From NCBI RefSeq assembly GCF_023159225.1, contig NC_063169.1:58863934-58927933 (forward strand): 64,000 nt of DNA. Reading direction: 5' to 3'. Shown piece after piece: positions 43,375 through 55,711 of the stretch; the stretch's first letter is position 1; every line of letters starts with the position of its first letter. The DNA comes from Perognathus longimembris pacificus. Lineage: Eukaryota; Chordata; Mammalia; Rodentia; Heteromyidae. The position numbers and the translations under genes were made by a program. The notes below the pieces were generated by a model that did no database searches, was not told where the DNA came from, and saw only the letters and a list, made by a program, of their open reading frames with translations.

Positions 43375-43620
43375 CTTTTTTTTTGATCATTCTGGAGCTG
43401 GAACTCAGTGCGCTGTGCAGATGCTGGGCTGCTGCTCTGCTTGAGCCATGACCTGAGTCCTTTTGCTTTGGGTTCAGTTGCTAAGACCACTTCCAACCAT
43501 GGTTTCTGGCGGGTGACATGTGCTACCCTGCCTGGCATCTTTTCATCATATAGACCTCCACTCTCAGCTTCCTGAGTAGCTAGGATTACAGGTGTGAGCC
43601 ACCGGTGCCCAGCTTATAGT
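43375..43620 (-). mobile_element. B1/ID SINE (reverse)
   Basis: 'cattctggagctggaactcag' to 'gctaggattacaggtgtgag'. Confidence 0.8.
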
Positions 43621-44690
43621 GTAAAGAGGAACTTTAGCATGCTAGATGAATGTTAAACACGAAGTTGTGTACAAACAAAAGGCAAGTCACATAGTGTACT
43701 GGCTGATAGCATATGTAAGGTCCAAATGGTGGCAGAAATTACACTTAGTTTATGTATTCTACATATATAGCAGGATTCAAAAACAAAAGCTCCTGAGAAG
43801 TGATCAACGTTGAATTAAAGATTGTGGACTTTTTTTGGAGATAGGTCTTTAGATCATGTGCATAATATGTAAATGGTTAATAAAAGAAGCATAAATATCT
43901 TAAACATTGCTGGGTGAAGACTGGCTAGCAAAGATTACAAACAGAAATCTGTGCCCTGTAAACTGTTTGGGTGAAAAATAAGAGAAGAGGGGCTGAGACG
44001 TGAACTGCAGATAGTTCCTGCAGAACCACCGCGGGTCCATGGGGGCTTTGGTGCTGGGATGGTCCCCCAGATGTTCCCCGGATCTACACCGAGGTGGTGT
44101 GCCTGGGACCTACACGTGGACACTGGGTCGAGGCTAAGCCTGGAAGGAGGTGAGAGGAGAAAGCACAGGAAAGCAGCTCCCTCTGGCCAGCGATGTGCAA
44201 GAGTAAATGCATGCGTTGCTTGGTTCTGAAAGTTCAGCGGACCGCCACAGGATCCTCCTCCATCCATCTTCAACTTTGTGTATTATCTGCTGTATGTTAG
44301 AAAATGTGTACATTATTTAAAAAATGATCGAATTTTCCAGAAATAGTAGTCCACAGCTCTCTCTTCCTCCCTGTCCCCCTCCCTTTCTCCCTTCTTCCCT
44401 CCATGTCTTTCCTTGCTCTCTGTCTCTCCATCTGTCTGTCTCTTTCATAAATATAAACTCCAGGATCAGGTTGCATGCTTACTGAGTGTTGGCAGCTAGA
44501 GATGGCCTCTTCTCTCTTACCCTACTTTTGGAAGGCCTTGCTGCCTCTGAAAAGTTTTATTCATATTAATTAATTACTTTTTTGTTTTAATTTTTATTTT
44601 ATCATTTTGTAGTTTTACAAGAATTGCCATTTAACAAAGCAGTTTATGAATACAATGCATCTTGGTCAATGTTACTCCCCTCAACATTTA
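43621..44690. other. Unassigned intron 2 sequence
   Basis: 43.96-44.28 kb is GC-richer with an open frame on the minus strand that shows no domain. 44345-44450 is pyrimidine-rich. 44585-44690 may be an L1 3' end relic in reverse. Confidence 0.35.
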
Positions 44691-44920
44691 TTTTTGTGTT
44701 AGTCCTGGGGCTTGAATTCAGGGCCTAGGCACTGTCCCTGAGTTCTTTTGCTCAAGGCCAGGGCCCCACAATTTGAGCCACAGCTCCACTTCCTTAGGTT
44801 TTTGGTGGTTAATTGGAGATGAGTCTCACAGACTTTCCTGCTTGGGCTGGCTTTGAATTGTGATTATCAGATCTCAGCCTTGGGAGTATAAGATTACCGG
44901 CATGAGCCCTGGCTGCCGGC
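44691..44920 (-). mobile_element. B1/ID composite SINE (reverse)
   Basis: 'gtcctggggcttgaattcagg' to 'agattaccggcatgagcc'. Confidence 0.85.
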
Positions 44921-44935
44921 TCATCTGTGATTTTT

Positions 44936-45130
44936 TTTGGCCAGTCCTGGGCCTTGGACTCAGGGCCTGAGCACTGTCCCTGGCTTCTTCCCGCTCAAGG
45001 CTAGCACTCTGCCACTTGAGCCACAGCACCGCTTCTGGCCGTTTTCTGTATATGTGGTGCTGGGGAATCGAACCTAGGGCCTCGTGTATCCGAGGCAGGC
45101 ACTCTTGCCACTAGGCTATATCCCCAGCCC
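44936..45130 (-). mobile_element. Young dimeric ID-type SINE, copy 7 (reverse)
   Basis: Nearly identical to the copies at 7535, 18643 and 33814. A perfect 15-bp duplication, TCATCTGTGATTTTT, lies at 44921-44935 and 45131-45145. It inserted directly beside the preceding SINE. Confidence 0.93.
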
Positions 45131-46199
45131 TCATCTGTGATTTTTGACCCTAGAGTGAGCTTCGGGAGAGGATTGGTGAAGGATGGAGTGTATCTTGCTG
45201 CTTAACATTTTTTAGCAGATACAGGTAACTGTCTTGAAGATAATGTCTTGGTTAACCAAATTGGAAGCTTGGGGAGAGAGCAGAGAAGTTATCAATTGAT
45301 GCTTTCAGTTGATGCAGCATTTACTTTGTTTTCTTGTCAGGCTGGGGACTGAACCCAGGGCCTTGAACATGCTAGTCAAGTGCTGTACCACTGATCCCTA
45401 CACTAAACTATATCAGCTTGGATAGGTAATTATTTTTACTTGTGCTTCTTTTGCTCATTTGTGAGGGGAAAAAAAATCTCACAGTTTTCATGACACTTTG
45501 ATCCATGGAAATGTTAGGTGGGGAACCGTGATAAATTATTAGTCTGTGTCTTTATGGTTCTTCTGTCTTTTCTGAGGAAAATTAAACAACAGGCTAGTGC
45601 TTTGGCATGCGTTCAGGGTCTAACACTGTTGCAGTAACTCAAAGCCCTATGCTGTTCCAGAAGCCATTTGAACAAAAGACCTGATTGCTCCGTTGAGGGG
45701 GAGCTGACATCAAGTTTGAAGGACAAAATGGGTGATACTGTTTGACCCAGTTTTGCATCTAATGAATTTTTATTTGTTGATGAATCTTTCCCTTTTGTTG
45801 CTAAAAGTGGCAAATAATCAGACATACATTGCTAATTAAGTCTGCTTCAGATCCTTTTTTTTTCTTTAATTAACAGAACTTAGGCTTCATCAAGCTCAGG
45901 TGGAGTGAGGTAAGGATCCCAATTCTTTGTTTTTCTGACATCAAAGGCAATGGCTTCATCCAGAAGTTGGATGTGACTGTTGTTATGTGTGACTGTGGAT
46001 CATGTGTCTTTTTACCGACCCCCCCCCATACTACAAAGAGATGAGGCAAGCTGGGCCCCACTTCCCTTCCTTGCCACAGTTTTGCATTTTCAAACAAAGG
46101 TCCTCATTTCCATGTCACCCGTGTCAGTCATTGTCCTTTCTCAGTGACTTAGCTCCTGCCTCACTTTCTTTAAAAGTTAATTTTTAAAAAAAAGAAATA
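45131..46199. other. Unassigned intron 2 sequence with an ID fragment
   Basis: 45335-45415 is a reverse ID-like fragment ('gaacccagggccttgaac'). The remainder is repeat-poor. Confidence 0.4.
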
Positions 46200-46345
46200 T
46201 GGATCCTGGGGCTTGACATTCAGGAGTTTAGGCTCTGTCCCTGAGCTTTTTTTTTTTTGTTGTTGTTTTTTGCTCAGTGCTACCATTCTTCCACTTGAGC
46301 CACAGCTCCATTTCTGGCTTTTTGGTTGCTTATTGGAGATAAAAA
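46200..46345 (-). mobile_element. B1/ID SINE, truncated (reverse)
   Basis: 'gatcctggggcttgacattc' to 'gcttattggagataaaaa'. Confidence 0.75.
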
Positions 46346-47330
46346 TTACTGTCATTGCACTGTAAGCAAGGTGATCTTTTTTCTCCATCCTCAGGTTCTC
46401 TTAGCTTCATGAAATTCCCTTTCCAGTCATCTTGTCTTCTGCTCTGGTGTTTCAATCCTGGTGTTAGGCTACCCCAGTACTTAGGACCACAACTACCTCG
46501 CAATCTGAGTTCCTCCCACTGTGCCCTCCAACTTAAGGTCACTTCCTTCTACAACTCCAGCCATCATCAACCAAACTACTGTGCGGTCCACTGGCTCCAC
46601 TTCTATTACTCCATCCCATGGTCCCTCCTTCCTGTCTTGGCTCTTTACATCAGTTCCATCATGGCTCACAACCCCTCCGGCTCCAATCTGAATCAGGAAA
46701 GTCTTTGCCTCATTTTGTGGTCACCAGCTCAGATAGGCATGGTTCCCTTCCCTAAGCCCCTTGGCAGTGGTGTGGGCCACCCCTCAGGTGCAGAGCTCAG
46801 GGCTCACTTGAGCAGAAGTTACAGCCATCCTGGCTTCCTGGACCATGTTTTAGAAGGAGATTGATTGGTTCTGTGGGTCCTGTGATTTCTGTATCCAATG
46901 AGAAGAAGGAGGTTGGAAGAGGGCAGAGCGATCCTCTAAATAAATGCAAGAGAGCAAGGGCAGGCACCTTTCTGATCTAGATCTAAGAGAAACATTCCAC
47001 TGATGCAGTTCTCAAAACTTTCTCTTTTCTCATGCCTCACTTCATTAACAGTCACATTTATCATTTATAATACGTATAGTGTATTTTTAATCCACTCAGA
47101 GCCGAGTATCTTTGAAATGAAACCGAGTGTGATTCTAATGGATGGGAAGCCTGGGGGAAGGAGGTTGGAGACTACTCACTTATTTAGCTTAAGGTTTTTT
47201 TTTTTCCCCCCTACAGCTTAAAAAATATCCCAAATCTTTGAGTGGCCCTTGTGTGATTTGATGGCAGTTTGCCCAGATGAGAGGGATCTAGCATTGGGCA
47301 TGGAAGCGAGGCTCACTTGACACTTAACAT
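46346..47330. other. Unassigned intron 2 sequence
   Basis: Holds an open frame of 169 codons (46355-46864) in C/T-rich DNA. It shows no recognisable motif, and its low-complexity composition suggests chance. Confidence 0.4.
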
Positions 47331-47334
47331 GTGT

Positions 47335-47835
47335 TGCGTGAGGAGTGCAATGGGATCCATGATCGTCCTGGGTTTGAATTGAAGTGCCTGCTCACCAAGG
47401 TCTCTGCCACTAAGCCCCATCTCCAGCTCTGTTTTCACTGGTTAGGCTGCATATCTTTTCCTGTGTTTGCCTGAGCCATAAGCTGTGCATATGAGGCTTC
47501 CTGTTGTTGCTAAGATGACAGACAAGCCACCATGTCCAGCATCTTTCTATAGAGATGGAGTTGCATGAGCTTTTCTGCCCAATCTGGCTTAGAGCCATGG
47601 CCTATCCCATCTGAGCCTCCCATGTAGGCTGGTAATGCCAGGCCCACATTGCATCTAGCTTCTCCTTAGGGAGATGGAGTCTGGACTTATCCGCCTCATC
47701 TCAGCCTCCCACATGGATGTTTCCGTGTCCACATCTGGATTGAGAAGGGGGTCTTGCCAACTTGGCTGGCCTTATACCACTTTCCTCCCTATTTCAGCCT
47801 CCCAAGTGGTTAGCATTACAGGCCTGAGCCACCAA
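47335..47835 (-). mobile_element. Cluster of degenerate SINE pieces (reverse)
   Basis: Several B1-like ends follow each other: 'gagcctcccatgtaggctgg', 'tctcagcctcccacatgg', and 'ggttagcattacaggcctgag' at 47808. Confidence 0.65.
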
Positions 47836-48034
47836 GGGAGGAGTGTATTGTTGGTATTGGCCTTTTATGTTTAACAGATAAGAAGTGACATGAAGTGGCT
47901 TACCCAGCCTCAAAAGTAGGGGTTGCTGTGGGAATGGAGGCCAGGACTCCTCCTTGGGTACTTATTGTGTGAGATCAATTACATTGAAAACATTTCAAGT
48001 TATATTTTCCTTCCTTCCTTCCTTTTTTTGTTCT

Positions 48035-48100
48035 TTCCTGTGCTAAAGATGGAACCCTGGGTCTTGTGCATGCTAGGCAAGTGCTCTCCCACTGTTCTAT
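48035..48100 (-). mobile_element. ID monomer fragment (reverse)
   Basis: 'gaaccctgggtcttgtgc' and 'ctaggcaagtgctctccc'. Confidence 0.65.
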
Positions 48101-48269
48101 ATTTTTATACTTTTTATACCTTTATGCTTCATGTACTTTTGCTCTAAGGAGTTGCTCCTTTGCTTATTTGAAACTTTGTGATATAAGCCTGCTTGAACCT
48201 GGATTTTGGCAGCTTTAAGTCTGCCATGAAGGCTGGACTGTGTCATTTCTCAAGAAAGTGTAGGTCACG

Positions 48270-48482
48270 GCGAGGTATCTGTGGCTCATGCCAGTAATTC
48301 TATCTCCTCAGGAGGCTGAGGTCTGAGGATCATGTTTTAAAACCAGCCTAGGCTTGGAATGTCTGTGTAAGTCTTATCTTCAAATAACTAGCAAAAAGCT
48401 TGAAGTGGAGGTGTAGCTCCAGTGGTAGAGTGCTACCCTAGAGCGAAAAAGCTATGGGACAGCACCCAGAGCCAGCACTGTT

Positions 48483-48518
<36 letters not shown>

Positions 48519-48522
48519 ACAC
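48270..48522 (+). mobile_element. B1/ID composite SINE with (CA)n tail
   Basis: 'gtggctcatgccagtaattc' to 'gcacccagagccagcactg', with CA repeat at 48485-48522. Confidence 0.85.
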
Positions 48523-48694
48523 ATGTGCATGCGTACGCACAGACAAAAGAGGGAAAGGAGAAGAAAAAAATGCAGATCAGGAAGCAGAGTCCTGATCTGT
48601 AGACTTTTCTCTTCAGCTTTCTGGCTCTTTCCCTAGGCCTGGCAGTGGTAATAGGCCAGGGGCCTGTTACAGGGCTATGAGCATCAGTGGTGTG

Positions 48695-48718
48695 AGTGTG
48701 TGTGTGTGTGTGTGTGTA
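48695..48718 (+). repeat. (GT)n microsatellite
   Basis: About 12 units, complementary to the CA tract 170 bp upstream. Confidence 0.93.
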
Positions 48719-50470
48719 CAGGTGTGTGCACATGCATGCACAGGGGGCTGAAATGCCGGGAAGGAGACAGTGAGATGCCGGGAAGAGGGGCGTATTCTGG
48801 GCTTGGCGTGGGTAGAGGACAGGGCAGGGAGATCGGTTACTGGCTGAGTAACCAATTTAGTCATGGCAGGCCCAGCCCCAGACTCCTGTTTCTGTGGTCA
48901 CTCATGAGTGCTGCAGCCCGCTGTGGCTTTGCCTCTGTATCTGGGAGGCCTGGGCTGCCTCTCGGGATGGGCATTTGGACAGGCATCCTCTGCAGAGCCA
49001 CGGTCCGGCGGACATTTCCCAGGGTCCTCTCCTGTCAGTCACTGTGCTGACTGGATTTCTGGCTGTCCGCCTCCCTGGCCAGGGCTCTGTGAGCAGAGAG
49101 TGTAGTAGCAGACAGCGTGGCATTGGTAGGAATCTGTCTGGAAAGGACCTCTCCCTTTGGGGACCCTCAAGCTTGCCTATTGGTGATCTGGGGGTGTACA
49201 TATCACCGCCATTGCACAGTTGAGGACACTGTGTGGCTCTTCAAGCTGCTCTAGGTGGCTCATGGGGCCCTCAGGTCCCCGCAGGACCACTCCCTCCCTA
49301 TCTGGAGATGGAAGAAGCAACCTGGGGATTTCAGCATCAGTTCCCCCAGTGCTTCTTTCTTCCCTGCATTGTCAACTTGAATGAGATGAGATGTGCATGG
49401 ATGGAGCTTGGTCCATCAATGATTATACTAAAGTATACTACGAGTATATAAATTACACTAAAACATGATTGGCAAGGATCTGCAAAATGTGAGAAAGGAG
49501 ACCCTCCCACGCGGCCCACTGTTTGGACATGCGGTGTACTTGGTGACTGATTCCTGTAGTCTGAACCATTGGAGATCCTTGTGGTTGGTGCCCTGTGAGT
49601 TGAGAAATGCAATGAACACAATTATGTTGAAAGAAAGCATTGGGAACGTGTAGGTCGGCTTGCTTAGTTAGTGGTTTCTATACCTCCTTAAAGTTCAACC
49701 CGGTCTGTTAAACTTTGACTTTCTCTAGTACATGGGTTTAGGAGTCTTAGCCAAAGTCAATGTGTTTAATGAGAGGTGCCCGGATGTACATTAACTTTTA
49801 AATTTGTAAGCAGAGACTTGCGCCATAAAAGCTAGCAATGTGTGAACTAATTGATTGCTGGCTAAATCCGGAGCACATGAAGAAAATAATTTTAGAAGGG
49901 GAAACAGTTCTTGCAAGAGCAGATGGAGGAAAGAGTAAGTGTGTACACTGAGCCTTTTTAAAGTTGATTTTGATTATTCCCTGTGAGGATTCTGTGGGAA
50001 AATGTAGTTGCTTCTGTTTCAGACATGTGAATGTGTCTGTTATGGTCTTCAGTTTTGTTCTGTGTCTAAGGTTTACCCCATTCTCTGCCCCACGTTCTTA
50101 TAGAAAGTCACATGAAAGTTTGAAAAGAAAAAAGCCAACTACAATGCAGAGAGGGAAAGGAATGAATTGATGACTAAGATAGAGGCCAGAGGAGTTTGTC
50201 CCCAGAGATTCTGCTTGCTTTATAGAAGGTGTCCTGTTGGTGCCCTTGTTAAACTTGAGATACAAATTTACACCTATCATGTGGGGCACAATACCAAGGA
50301 AAATCATCATGAGGCTCATGTTGTCAGTTTTGAATATCACATTTTGAGACTGTAAAGACTTTCTGTTAAGGCAATGTGCTCTATCCATCTGTCTATTATA
50401 CTTATCAATATATCTACCTATCTACTCATCACTAGTAATGTGCTGTAGCTAAGATCCTCCCTTTACTTGG
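48719..50470. other. Longest repeat-free block of intron 2
   Basis: About 1.75 kb without recognised interspersed repeats. 48.75-49.35 kb is GC-richer with several overlapping open frames but no clear splice structure. 49.45-50.4 kb is AT-rich. Possible regulatory sequence, no direct evidence. Confidence 0.4.
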
Positions 50471-50632
50471 ATAGTGCTCTACCAACTGTGTTATGCTTGC
50501 TTCCAGTCCAATGTTTCGCTGGTTAAAGTCTTTCAGACTTTTCTGCCTGGGCTAGTTTTCCAATGTGATCCTCTAGATCTCAGCCTCTTGAATAGCTGTG
50601 GTTGCAGGAATGAGCCACTTTGACGATGTAGT
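50471..50632 (-). mobile_element. B1/ID SINE (reverse), degenerate
   Basis: 'tctttcagacttttctgcctgg' to 'tgaatagctgtggttgcagg'. Confidence 0.7.
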
Positions 50633-50774
50633 TCTCCTCCCCTTCCTCCTCCTCTTCTTCTTCCTCCTCCTCCTCTTCCTCCTTTTCTTTCTCTTCTTCC
50701 TCTCTCTTCCTTCTCTTCCTCCTCCTTCTCTTCCTCCTCCTCCTCTTCTTTTCCTTCTCCTCCTCCTTCTTTTC
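50633..50774 (+). repeat. Long CCT/CTT pyrimidine tract
   Basis: About 140 bases of almost pure C/T, adjoining a reverse SINE end like the other CCT tracts. Confidence 0.95.
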
Positions 50775-51574
50775 AATGTCTTGGTCCAGAAGCTCCTAAA
50801 CACCTCCTAAGCACCCCATAAATGAGACACTTAAGGAATGATGAAGGATGAAAGATGCTTCCTCTTCAGTTCAAAGAGATGTCACTTTGTAGAAGTCTCA
50901 TTTGGAGGAGACAGTAAGCCAGGTGCAAGTAAATACAATTGAGAGAGAGGGGGGAGGGGGGAGCAGCTCGCCAGGGGCGTGCCTTTCTCTGAGTCAAGTT
51001 TCTGCTGCCGTGGTGTGGCACTTGACCAAGTGTGTGTGCCAGAGAGCAGGCCTGCTCTCCTTTCACTCATCTTCCCAGTCATAGAACCCTTTGATATTTG
51101 ATCTGGGGCTTTTTCCATGGTGGTTGTAGACTCTTCTCGCCATCCTTAAATCTTCGAGTTGCCTTCTTTCTGGTCTTTGTTCTGTCGTCTCCCTTCCTGG
51201 GAATAACTTCCAGATGAGCTTGGTTTTCATTTCCAAACCTCAAGTCTCTGTGTGCTGACCTAATCTCATCCTCTCCGGGTTTCATTTCTGAATTAGGAAC
51301 TCTGCTTTTAGAATGTGAAAAAAATATTGCGAATACACACTACAGATCCTTGGCCTGTGCAGTCGCAGTGTTAGCCATGATAGTAGCTGTGGCTCCTGCT
51401 TTTAGGAACCATGTTCTGTTAGTACTTCCCACCTTGGTTAAGCTTATCCTAAGACACCAAGAGAAATAGTGTTGCTTAGTTTAATTACTTTGTAGTAGGT
51501 ATTGAAGAAAAACAAAGCTGTTAGAAAAATCCTTTGAATTAAAGTGGACTTTTGCGGTATTTACTTTTGCAAAT
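50775..51574. other. Unassigned intron 2 sequence
   Basis: Repeat-poor apart from a short G-rich run at about 50945; no exon recognised. Confidence 0.4.
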
Positions 51575-52245
51575 TTTTTTTTTTTTGGTGGGGGGAGCAG
51601 ACCAGGGCCTTGGACTCAGGGACTGAGCACTGTCCCTGGCTTCTTTTTGCTCAAGGCTAGCACTCTGCCACTTGAGCCACAGCGCCACTTCTGGCCTTTA
51701 TGTATATATATATGGTGCTGAGGAATCGAACCCAGGGCTTCATGTATAAGAGGCAAACACTCTTGCCACTAGGCCATATTCCCAGCCCCTAGGAATTTCT
51801 TGTTAAATCTTTTTTTTTCTTCCAGTCCTGGGGCTTGAACTCAGGGCCTGAGCACTGTCCCTGGCTTCTTTGAGCCACAGCGCCACTTATGGATTTTTCT
51901 GTTTTTGTGGTGCTGAAGAATCGATCCCAGGGCTTCATGCATGCTCGACAAGCACTCTAGTGCTAAGCCACATTCCCTGGCCCTTGTTAAGTCTTTTAAT
52001 GTATGAATTTTTGGCTAGTACTAGGGCTTGAACACAGGGCTTGGGCACTGTCTTGTAGCTTTTCTTGTTTTAGGCTGGCACTCTACCACTTGAGCCTACC
52101 TGTACATCCAATCCCATGTGTTTTTGTGGTTTATTGTAGGTAAGAATCATGACCTTTTCTGCCTGGGCTGGCTTCTAATGGCAATCCTCAGATCTCAGGC
52201 TTCTGAGTAGCTAGGGTTACAGGCATGAACCACCAGCGCCTGGCA
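51575..52245 (-). mobile_element. Three SINEs in tandem (reverse)
   Basis: 51575-51790 and 51820-51985 are dimeric ID-type copies of different age ('aattcccagcccc'-like ends). 52000-52245 is a B1/ID copy ending 'gctagggttacaggcatg'. Confidence 0.82.
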
Positions 52246-53224
52246 ATACACTGTTTGGAATTGTTTTCTGAACTATTTATCTAGCAATATTTATCTAGTA
52301 ATAGGAATGGTCGTTCTGCAGAATAACTTGATACACGAATGCCTTCATGTGTCCTGTCTTTGTGATCACTTCCTAACTTCGTGATTATTGTGGTAGATTT
52401 TCTGATGGAATTTGATGTGCCATAACATTAATTTGAAACACTGAGTGCCTCTCTCTCTATTTTTTTCTTTCCAGAGTATTTAAAGTAAATTGTTTTTTTT
52501 TAATGTATTAGAAAGCCTGAGATTTGAACTCTTGAACTTACTAGGCATGTTCTCTACTGTTTGAGCCACACCCCACCATCCTTCAAAGCAACTTTTAAGG
52601 TGTAAAATTTGGGACTAAATAGAGCCAAAGTAATGATTCTTGATGTGTGTTACTAGAGTGATGAAGACTATTAGAGTTAACATCATTTGTTTAATGTTCC
52701 ACAGGCTGCTCTTTTGTTATTATTATTGTTTCCCATTTCTACTCCTGTCCTTTCTTGTTCTCCTTGCGTCATGTGTCCTTGATTTTGTGCAAGATGTTGA
52801 CAGACATGCAGGAGACATCAACTTGACCCAACTTACTAGGTTTGGCTGAATAAAATTGGAAGTATGTTTCACGCCACTGGAATTTTGCCTTTATAAATAA
52901 GGTTATAAAACACTGATTAAAATGATAATATAGTAGTGATAGTTATTATTTTAAATAACTTAGGAAAGAATGAGTGGTGTCGTGGTTGCAGTGTGGCATT
53001 CTAGTGAGGAGTATGGGGCATGGAAGGTGAGGAGCGGGCTGGTCTGTGGCAGAAGACAGTGGTTCCTGAGTGGAATTACCGAGGAAACACATCCATCGAG
53101 GAAATTAGTGCCACGCAATTATTTCCCACCCTTCTTTCAGTCCAACAGTGAGCACTTAGTGTTCAGGCTAATGATGAAGTAGCATAGGCATCATTTAACA
53201 TTGGAATGATTTACTTTTATTATT
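52246..53224. other. Unassigned intron 2 sequence with a SINE scrap
   Basis: 52505-52590 is a reverse ID-like scrap. 52640-52860 ends with 'gctgaataaaattgg' and may be an old 3' end of a retroelement; not assigned. Confidence 0.35.
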
Positions 53225-53225
53225 T

Positions 53226-53455
53226 TGTTCGTCGTGGGGCTTAAACTCTGGGCCTGAGTGCTGTCCCTGAGCTTTTCAGCTCAAGGCGAGAGCTCTACCA
53301 CTTGAGCCCCAGCACCACTTCCAGTTTTGGGGTGGTTAATTGGAGATAAGAGTCTCACAGTCATTCCTGCCTGGACTGGCTTTGAACTGCAATCCTCAGA
53401 TCTCAGCCTCCTGAGTAGCTAGGATTACAGGCGTGAGCCCCCCAGTGCCGGCTTG
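53226..53455 (-). mobile_element. B1/ID composite SINE (reverse)
   Basis: 'cgtggggcttaaactctggg' to 'ctaggattacaggcgtgagc'. Confidence 0.87.
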
Positions 53456-53754
53456 GGACAATTTATCTGACTTTGCTTTGACAGATCTGTGAAGCACTTT
53501 CCTGTCTTCTGATCTTGTTGGAGCCTTGCTCATCTGGTTCCCACATCTCCTCTTCCTGCTGATGTGGATGGGACAGGTAAAGGCACCCATTGAAAGCACT
53601 AAGAGAAGCTGATATCGGTTCCAGGACTGGAAGGGCACATCTACTTAGAATCAGTTGATCAAGTTAATCATCTCTACTTTATCGTATTGAACAACTTGCA
53701 CACATTTTAGGCTTCCTTGGTTTTATCCTGAAGCATAGTTAAGGTGTGGATCTT

Positions 53755-54080
53755 AAAATGACTCCCAGTGGCTCATATGCTATGGGCTTGGTTGCCAGTC
53801 TATTGCTCTATTGGGAGGTAGGGGAACCTTTAGAGGCAGGGCCTAGAGGAAGAAATTAGGTTATTGGAGGTGCCCTTGAAGGGGATGTAGGAATGCTGAC
53901 TCCTTCCTCTCAATCTCTTTGTTTCCTGGCTGCTGTAAGATGAGCAGCTTTGCTCAACTATCACTGTTAATGAAGTTCTACCTTGGCACAGGCGCAGAAG
54001 TCTCAGAGACACCTAACTATGAGACTGTTAGCTACTGTTAGTCTTTTGTTATAATAGTGGACAGCTGATGGGCACAAATT
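53755..54080 (+). mobile_element. Degenerate MaLR-like LTR relic
   Basis: 'ttgggaggtaggggaaccttt', 'gcccttgaaggggatg', 'tgtttcctggctgctgtaag' and a terminal 'gttataatagtggacagctg' follow the order of MaLR-class LTRs. Noncoding, strongly diverged. Confidence 0.5.
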
Positions 54081-54117
54081 GTATATGAAATACTGAGGTT
54101 TATAAGAGGGATTGTCT

Positions 54118-54240
54118 TAGTGGGACATGGTAGCAGCTACCTCTTCTCTCAGCACATGGAAGAGTAAGGCAGGAGGAGGATGGTGAGTTCGAGGTCAACC
54201 TGGGCTACACAGTGAGATCTTGTCTCTCAAAAAAGAAATT
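54118..54240 (+). mobile_element. B1 SINE
   Basis: 'gagttcgaggtcaacctggg' and 'cacagtgagatcttgtctc' are classical B1 phrases. Confidence 0.85.
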
Positions 54241-54399
54241 GCCCTGGTAGGATGAGTAGCTTGTTGGGGTTTTGCTTGTTCTACTCTGTATTCTATATGC
54301 ATATATGTGCATACATGTATCTATGCAGTACACACATGAATTCATGAGTACTTAGTGCTTAAAATTACAAAGTATAACTTTTGCTCTTTTAGTTGGAAT

Positions 54400-54725
54400 T
54401 GGAGTTGGAAGTCAGAGTCTTGCAATTACTAGGCAGTCAGTCTCTATTCAAGCCTAGCCTCCAGCTCTCTTTTTGCCTAGATTATGTTTTGAATAGGATT
54501 TGTTGCCTTTTGCCTGGGGGTTGGCCTTGGACTGTGATCTTCCTACCCATGTCTCTTGCATAGGTGATATAGGTTGGAGGTGAGCACCAGTATTATTCCT
54601 GGCTTGTTGGTTGAGAAGACAGTCTTACTAACTTTTCTAGCCCAGGTTGGCCTCAAACCTTGATACTCCATCTCTCAACCTCCTGAGTAGCTAGGATTGC
54701 AGGCATGAGCCACCAATGCCTGGTT
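54400..54725 (-). mobile_element. Degenerate SINE pieces (reverse)
   Basis: An ID-like scrap, then 'cttttctagcccaggttggc' to 'gctaggattgcaggcatgag'. Confidence 0.7.
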
Positions 54726-55711
54726 AATTGATTACTTTGACCAGCACAGTTATGACCAATTAGGACTACCAGGATGGTCTACTTCCCGTCAGATACACCA
54801 TGGGATAGAAGGACAGTTTTGTGATAATCCATTTTGAATGCTAGGGAATATTACATATTCCCAGATCAGACTCCATTTAGCCCAATAGTAATTTGTATTT
54901 GGTCTTAACGTCTGAAGTCACTTCGTAGTCATTACCTTTATCTTTTTTAAGGCTTTCTCAGAAACAGTGGTTTTTTTCTTTATAATTTATTTTGAAGTTA
55001 TCTTTAAGTAGTTATACATAGAGGTTTCAATTAAACACACACACATACATGCACACACACACATATGTACAGTGCATTTTGACCAAGAAACATTATTTTA
55101 AAGAAAATAAAGAGCACCATGTTAATTTTCTCTCCTGTAGTTTAGTATTGTTTTTGTGATACACAGAACAGACACCACAGGACGTGCAAACTGGTGTTTA
55201 CAAGTTGAATCAAAGTGGCTGCATGTGAGTTTCTCCACTATGTAATCTGGGAAATAGCTTGCAATTGTCTGAATATGCTAGAAAGCCTAAATTTTATTTG
55301 CTACATGTTTCTGCCTAGTTTAGGTAGGCACAGACAATTCCATTGAGTTTCATGGGGGAATGTTAAAAATCCTGTTGTGAAATTCTTTCTGGTCTGAAAG
55401 CTACTCTTGAGAAATTATTTCTCCATTTCAGTCTGTTGGTGTCAGACACATACATGTTCCCTCTCAGCCAAAGTGGGAAATACTTTCTGATTTCAAAAAT
55501 TATAAGCAGACCTCTCTGAGTCAGGAGGTAAACACAGAGTTAAGCATTTGGGTTATGAGAATCTTTACTCAGGGTGTTTTTTTTCTTCCCTTTATTACAA
55601 ATTATTCCCATACAGATAGGATTTTTTTTAAAAGTTAAATAAATATGCATGAACTTTGAGTTTCTGGGTTTATCTTAGCATACATTGGTAGATATCAAAT
55701 GTATTTAAAAA
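54726..55711. other. Unassigned intron 2 sequence, possible L1 end
   Basis: 54980-55110 ('gttatacatagaggtttcaa', CA-rich) resembles the reverse L1 3' end seen better at 60.81 kb. The rest is unique and AT-rich. Confidence 0.35.

Noticed and set aside
46355..46864. 169-codon open frame in intron 2
   Set aside because: C/T-rich sequence and residue composition without any motif; no acceptor/donor pair at fitting positions; probably chance.
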